Origin: Martensiomyces pterosporus | Lineage: Eukaryota; Kickxellomycota; Kickxellomycetes; Kickxellales; Kickxellaceae | NCBI GenBank assembly: GCA_025201845.1 | Contig: MU603946.1 | Span: 119,631-183,630 of the forward strand | Direction: 5' to 3' | Length of the DNA: 64,000 nucleotides | Part shown: piece by piece, positions 60,064 through 64,000 of the stretch | How positions within the stretch are numbered: the first letter of the stretch is position 1 | Layout of the letters: every line of letters starts with the position of its first letter | Translations under genes and position numbers: made by a program | Notes under the pieces: model-generated | The model's database searches: none | Told to the model about the DNA's origin: nothing | The model's input: the letters and a program-made list of their open reading frames with translations, nothing else

Positions 60064-61125
60064 TCAGCCCCTGACAACTGGGCGCGCAGGATAAAGCCCG
60101 CACACGCTGCAGAAGCTGGTGCCGTCCTTGAGCCTGAACTTGCAGTCTGGGCAGGCATCAGGGCCATAGCGCTTCATCTCGGCCATGATCTCGGGGTCCT
60201 CCAGGACATGCTTCCTGAACGACCTAAAGTATGCGAGCCTCTCCTTATCCCTCACAACAATATCGTACTTTTCCTTTGCCTCCTTTGCCTCTTTGGCAAA
60301 CTCTTCGTCCGAGATCGCCAGCGCAATGAGCCCGGGCATCACAGTAGTACCACAGCCAACCTCAATGGGTTCCTTCCTACGCGCTGCCGACACGACCTCC
60401 GGAAACGCCTTGCGCAGGATCAGCTTGCCGTGCGTGGCCCCCTTGAACTGGCCAATCTTGAGGTCGCGAGCGCCGCCACGGTTCGAGGTTGCATAGCTGA
60501 TAACACGCTTGTCCAAGAAGGGCGACCATGCCTCAAGCCCAAGCTCCTTGGCCAGCGGGAATGCGCAGAAGGACATGGTCCTGATCATGTTGTCAGTGTA
60601 CATGCGCAAGTCGCTGTCGCCCATCTTGTGCATAAACGAGTACCCGGCGAACAGCTCGTCTGCCCCGTCGCCTGTGCACACTCGTGTGCACCCCAGCTCC
60701 TTGGCTCGGCACAGAGAGCTGGCGATGACCACTGAGTTCCGCAGCCCCATTCCGTCAAAGGTGCGCAGAACACGCACGCATAGACGCATCATCTCGCCGT
60801 TCAGAAGCTCGTCCAGAGTTGGCGTCAGAACATGGTGCTTGAGCCCCAGCTTGACTGCGATTTTGCGAGCATATTCGATATCCTGCGGCTGCTGCTTGAA
60901 CAGCCCGTTGGTTTCCGCCAGGGGGTTTTTTGAGGGATCGATTGTGAGCGTTATGCCTGTCTGGAGTTTCGATTCTTTGCTTCTTGGCGTCATTGTTTTC
61001 ACCACCTCGGAGGCTATCGAGGTGTCTAGCCCGCCCGAAAGCAATATGGCATCGCAGGCCACTGCCTCATCTGAGGAGAGCACGTCGATGAACAGCTGCC
61101 GCACACGCTTTGCCTCGGAGTTCAT
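60064..61125 (-). CDS. Stand-alone asparagine-synthetase-domain protein with zinc ribbon
   Basis: A 353-aa protein with the ATP-pyrophosphatase (synthetase) domain of asparagine synthetase B but no N-terminal glutaminase domain. The PP-loop is SGGLDTS (residues 30-36); TGDGADELFAGY and AWSPFLDKRVISYA are family signatures. The C-terminus carries two Cys-x2-Cys pairs (CPDCKFRLKDGTSFCSVCG), a zinc ribbon that standard asparagine synthetases lack. Without a glutaminase it would need free ammonia, a partner, or a different substrate. The architecture reminds me of archaeal or bacterial single-domain homologues, so transfer is possible. Function is not known. Confidence 0.85.
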   Translation of the reverse strand: MNSEAKRVRQLFIDVLSSDEAVACDAILLSGGLDTSIASEVVKTMTPRSKESKLQTGITLTIDPSKNPLAETNGLFKQQPQDIEYARKIAVKLGLKHHVLTPTLDELLNGEMMRLCVRVLRTFDGMGLRNSVVIASSLCRAKELGCTRVCTGDGADELFAGYSFMHKMGDSDLRMYTDNMIRTMSFCAFPLAKELGLEAWSPFLDKRVISYATSNRGGARDLKIGQFKGATHGKLILRKAFPEVVSAARRKEPIEVGCGTTVMPGLIALAISDEEFAKEAKEAKEKYDIVVRDKERLAYFRSFRKHVLEDPEIMAEMKRYGPDACPDCKFRLKDGTSFCSVCGLYPARPVVRG

Positions 61126-61820
61126 TATTACAGGGAGAATATATAGAAGTAGTGGCTATGCAAACACTGGTAATGGTACAAGCAAATAAATAGAAGGAAT
61201 ACTGGGGCCGCAGAAAAGGGAGGAGGACGGGCAAAGAGAGGCATGGGAAAATTATGCCTGCGCCGGATTTCCGCTCGCCATCCACTACAGCGATACACGG
61301 ACCACCCAACGGCGCCCTGATTCGGGATCGGCTGATCACCGCCAATCATGCCCAATGTCAGCAATATACTATTTCAGCTACATTCACTTCCGCCACACCA
61401 GCTGCGTGTCAAGATGCGTATACATATGCCTTATTGGCCGGCTGCGGAATATCCATAAACAAGTGTGTGTATAGCATTTGTTTGGGTCATGCGTTCGGAG
61501 AATTTTGCTCTTAGTAAACTTCAAAACAGCAGTAGTACTTGTGTGTGATCATTCAACACTTGTGCCACGCATTGCATATCTCTGGACGCCAAGAGATATT
61601 TGATATTACTACTCCATATATTGGGCGATAGTCGTGCGTTTTTCTCACCATGCTGTCCTGGATAAACAGAGGAATACAGCTGAAGTGGCATAGTCGTAGA
61701 CATGCAGAATATAACGTGCGCCCAACGCTCTTCCCTCTACCTGTTTCCGGCATTTTCCCCTTGGCCATATCGCTCATCGCCAAAAGCCTCCAGAAACTTC
61801 GCCATTACTCCAACATACCT
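61126..61820. promoter_or_regulatory. Divergent upstream region, asparagine-synthetase-like / LysM gene
   Basis: 695 bp between starts at 61125 (-) and 61821 (+), more AT-rich than the genes around it. TATATA-type stretches occur at 61138-61145 and 61614-61620. The LysM frame stays open upstream to ~61650 but the added residues have no signal-peptide character. No other gene is seen. Confidence 0.45.
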
Positions 61821-63107
61821 ATGAAGCTACACGCCTCTCTGCTCATTGGCCTTGCTGTTGCGGAGTCGCGCTATCTAACCAGCGAGCCGTTCCTCAATGA
61901 GCTGCTGTCCTCTACCGATGCTCTATCTACTGCATCCCCAGCTGGCAATGCTGGGAGCAGGTTGCTGAGTCTAGCAGCGTCCACAAGCAAACCACTTCCT
62001 GACCATGACACTGTTGCCGATGCCTCTCGCACCGCTACCTTTGTAAACATCACTGGATCTGTCAGTGCATCCAGGACAGCAGCCAGCCCACTGACCGCCA
62101 CCCTTTCGTATAACCCAAAAACTCCTCTTGCCAGCGTGCCAACCGCCTTGGCTACTCCAGCCCCTGCTCACCCAGCAGACTTCTTGTGCGCCAGAACATA
62201 CATCGTCCAGTCAGGGGACACATGCTGGCGCATTGCCCAGACATTTGGCCTCACCACTGATGCCCTGCTCTCGCTCAACCCAGATCTGAACTGCAACAGC
62301 TTGTATATCGGCCAATCCGTCTGCCTGGATGCAAACCCCACGCCTCCCCCGCAGTCACAGGGGGGAGGCAACGGCGGATCCTGCACCATGTATACTGTCA
62401 AGCCAGGCGACTCATGCTGGCTTATAACCTCCATTGCAGGCATCACACAGGATCGTCTCAACGCTCTGAACCCAGGCTTAGACTGCAACGCTTTGTATCC
62501 AGGGCAAGTTCTGTGCATTGCCACTGCACAGAATCCAAGCAACAGCACTGGCAGTCCGCCCCAAGGCAATACGCAGTGCACGACATACACTGTGGTGTAT
62601 GGCGACACTTGCTATGGAATCGCATCGCGTAACGGGATATCGCCGCGCGACTTCCTCACATTCAACCCAGGAATCGACTGCAACCACCTCACCCCTGGTC
62701 AACAGCTGTGCGTGTCAGGCGGGCCGGTGGACAATGGAAATCCCCAGCCAAACCCCGATGGCTCATGCAAATGGCACCGCGTCGCTTCTGGTGAGTCGTG
62801 CACAAGCATCGGCCAACCCTATAATATATCGTCTAGTGATCTCGATGCGATGAACAGAAACACCTGGCGCTGGACTGGATGCAGCTCTCTTCAGGTTGGC
62901 ATGAAAATTTGCGTGTCGGCTGGCACACCACCGCTGCCAGATGTTAACCCGACGGTGGAATGTGGGCTTGAATCAAGCGGCAACCGGACGTGTGCCAATA
63001 GGCTCTGCTGCTCCAGATGGGGATACTGTGGCGCTGGCCAGGACTATTGCGCGGTGTCCGGTGGCCCACCAGGAACTGGGTGCCAGTCGAACTGCGGCGC
63101 ATTCTGA
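61821..63107 (+). CDS. Secreted protein with LysM repeats and a C-terminal CBM18 chitin-binding domain
   Basis: A 428-aa protein. Signal peptide ~1-15 (MKLHASLLIGLAVAES). A Ser/Thr/Ala-rich stretch runs to ~110. Three clear LysM modules follow (~117-170 TYIVQSGDTCWRIAQTFGL; ~190-240 MYTVKPGDSCWLI; ~255-305 TYTVVYGDTCYGIASRNGI) and a fourth, more diverged (~325-375 WHRVASGESCTSIGQPYNI). The C-terminus (~386-428) is a hevein-like CBM18 (CGLESSGNRTCANRLCCSRWGYCG). All bind chitin-type glycans in known families. It could mask or organise the fungal wall or act as a LysM effector. A fungal self-wall role is equally possible. Confidence 0.92.
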   Translation: MKLHASLLIGLAVAESRYLTSEPFLNELLSSTDALSTASPAGNAGSRLLSLAASTSKPLPDHDTVADASRTATFVNITGSVSASRTAASPLTATLSYNPKTPLASVPTALATPAPAHPADFLCARTYIVQSGDTCWRIAQTFGLTTDALLSLNPDLNCNSLYIGQSVCLDANPTPPPQSQGGGNGGSCTMYTVKPGDSCWLITSIAGITQDRLNALNPGLDCNALYPGQVLCIATAQNPSNSTGSPPQGNTQCTTYTVVYGDTCYGIASRNGISPRDFLTFNPGIDCNHLTPGQQLCVSGGPVDNGNPQPNPDGSCKWHRVASGESCTSIGQPYNISSSDLDAMNRNTWRWTGCSSLQVGMKICVSAGTPPLPDVNPTVECGLESSGNRTCANRLCCSRWGYCGAGQDYCAVSGGPPGTGCQSNCGAF

Positions 63108-63531
63108 AGGAGAAAGGCAACGTGGGTTCTTGCTTGTCGGCGCGTGTGTCCACAGCGGACATGCGCGTCCTACGCACTTGCTCACAACTCCAGTTAGCAA
63201 TAGCGAGTGCACAAGTCACATCAACGCTGATCCGATTATAAGATGATTAAATAACGCGTGGGAACGCTGCCAGGGATTGGCTAACACAAAATTGCCCGCA
63301 CTGGTGACTCAATCACGGAACTCGCATATCTTGTGTTAAGGAGTGTGATTAAAAGATCCCAGCAGTTTGTCCGCATAAAGGAAAAGAGCGACGGTTCAAA
63401 AAAAAAAAAATTGTGCTCAGCCATTTCGTATCTCTAGTCTACTCCAAATATATTTCACACTAATATTTCCTTCTTTTAACGTACCCTTTTTTTTTTCTGC
63501 TCGCTGGGCTGTCTCTCAGAAACTCAAAGGT
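63108..63531 (+). other. Region between LysM gene and aminodeoxychorismate synthase
   Basis: 424 bp, AT-rich, with an A12 run at 63399-63410 and a T12 run at 63487-63498 just upstream of the next start. No gene is seen. Confidence 0.45.
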
Positions 63532-64000
63532 ATGCCGGCCATTCCAGATACAGAGAGCCGCCACCAGTCTGTCACTGCGGAAGATACAGCAGTAGCTGGC
63601 ACGATCGGCCAGCCACGGACCCTGCTGGTAGACAACTACGACTCGTACACATTCAACCTGCTACAGCTGCTTACACAGTCGGCAGTAGCCAGCTGCAGCC
63701 CAGGCGAGACAAGCAGCAACGTCATTGTGATTCGCAACGACCAATACCCTTGGGAAACGGTTCGCGACCAAATACTGCCTCACGTCGACAATATTATCAT
63801 TTCCCCAGGCCCAGGCAGCCCGCTGCGGCAGGAGGACTTTGGGATCTGTGCCCACCTAATCCGCAGCAGCAACAAGCCACTCCTAGGTGTATGTCTGGGA
63901 CACCAGGGCATTGCAGCTGCTTTTGGTGGCCGAGTACTCAGGTGCGATGTTCCTGTGCATGGCCAAACGAGCAAAGTGAAGATCACAGCGACGAGCGATG
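63532..64000 (+). CDS. ABZ1: Aminodeoxychorismate (PABA) synthase, N-terminal part; runs off the window
   Basis: The first ~156 residues of an open frame starting MPAIPDTESRHQS and still open at the window end. It is a class I glutamine amidotransferase domain: LLVDNYDSYTFNLLQLL, the oxyanion-loop PGPGSP, and the catalytic Cys in LGVCLGHQGIAAAFGG. The pairing DNYDSYTFNL with FGIC...GVCLGHQ is typical of fungal PABA synthase (glutaminase fused to the chorismate-binding domain), the first step of p-aminobenzoate and folate synthesis. Anthranilate synthase component II is the main alternative; the missing C-terminal part would decide. Confidence 0.82.
   Translation, partial: MPAIPDTESRHQSVTAEDTAVAGTIGQPRTLLVDNYDSYTFNLLQLLTQSAVASCSPGETSSNVIVIRNDQYPWETVRDQILPHVDNIIISPGPGSPLRQEDFGICAHLIRSSNKPLLGVCLGHQGIAAAFGGRVLRCDVPVHGQTSKVKITATSD

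Noticed and set aside
1..64000. A defence-type or biosynthetic gene cluster
   Set aside because: Neighbouring genes are unrelated housekeeping functions in alternating orientation; no co-directional functionally linked set was found.

Overview
The window is chromosomal DNA from a fungus, GC-rich and gene-dense, with mostly intronless genes and a few short introns (116, 143 and 148 nt, GTAAGT or GTACGT donors, TAG acceptors). It reads like an early-diverging lineage, most likely Zoopagomycota/Kickxellomycotina, though this is inference. The supporting content is a GH19 chitinase with an N-terminal cysteine-rich module, a mitochondrial propionyl-CoA carboxylase beta chain, an EF-hand MscS channel, a secreted trypsin-like protease with a GPI-type tail, and a LysM/CBM18 protein. 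No tRNA, rRNA, CRISPR array, transposon or viral gene was recognised.

Layout. 1-10 kb: a 177-bp tandem repeat, an OPT transporter (-), mitochondrial Met-tRNA formyltransferase (+), tubulin cofactor B (-), a quinone oxidoreductase (+) and an EF-hand MscS channel (-). 11-20 kb: an ENPP-type phosphodiesterase (+), a three-exon VHS-GAT protein (-), a decayed GH19 chitinase relic next to an intact GH19 chitinase (+), and an M20 amidohydrolase (-). 20-29 kb: V-ATPase subunit B (two exons, -), ribonucleotide reductase large subunit (-) and a Sec2/Rabin-like Rab GEF (-). 29-32.5 kb is a gene-poor gap. 32.5-45 kb: Pol III subunit RPC2 (-), a Tag1/DUF3712-like membrane protein (+), Efg1 (+), two weak small genes and a Gon7-like gene (-). 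45-64 kb: DDB1 (+, frame broken by a 118-bp duplication), a degenerate PhoD-like protein (+, across an N gap with a 560-bp duplication), PCCB (+), an S1 protease (-), UBLCP1 (-), a stand-alone asparagine-synthetase-domain protein (-), a LysM/CBM18 protein (+), and the start of aminodeoxychorismate synthase (+, runs off the end).

Most genes are ordinary housekeeping genes (Pol III, rRNA processing, V-ATPase, RNR, tubulin folding, vesicle traffic, mitochondrial translation initiation, folate synthesis). In the first 20 kb they alternate as divergent pairs sharing a promoter region and convergent pairs with 3' ends 100-300 bp apart. TATA-like boxes lie roughly 115-245 nt upstream of several starts.

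The most notable signals are these. First, five head-to-tail duplications of 76-563 bp with 0-2.5% divergence; two disrupt genes (DDB1 and the PhoD-like gene) and one copies the VMA2 start. They look like unmerged allelic contig overlaps in a heterozygous draft assembly rather than biology. Second, a PhoD-like protein has lost the family's metal-binding motifs. Third, there is a fossil chitinase beside its live paralogue. I found no convincing new multi-gene system.
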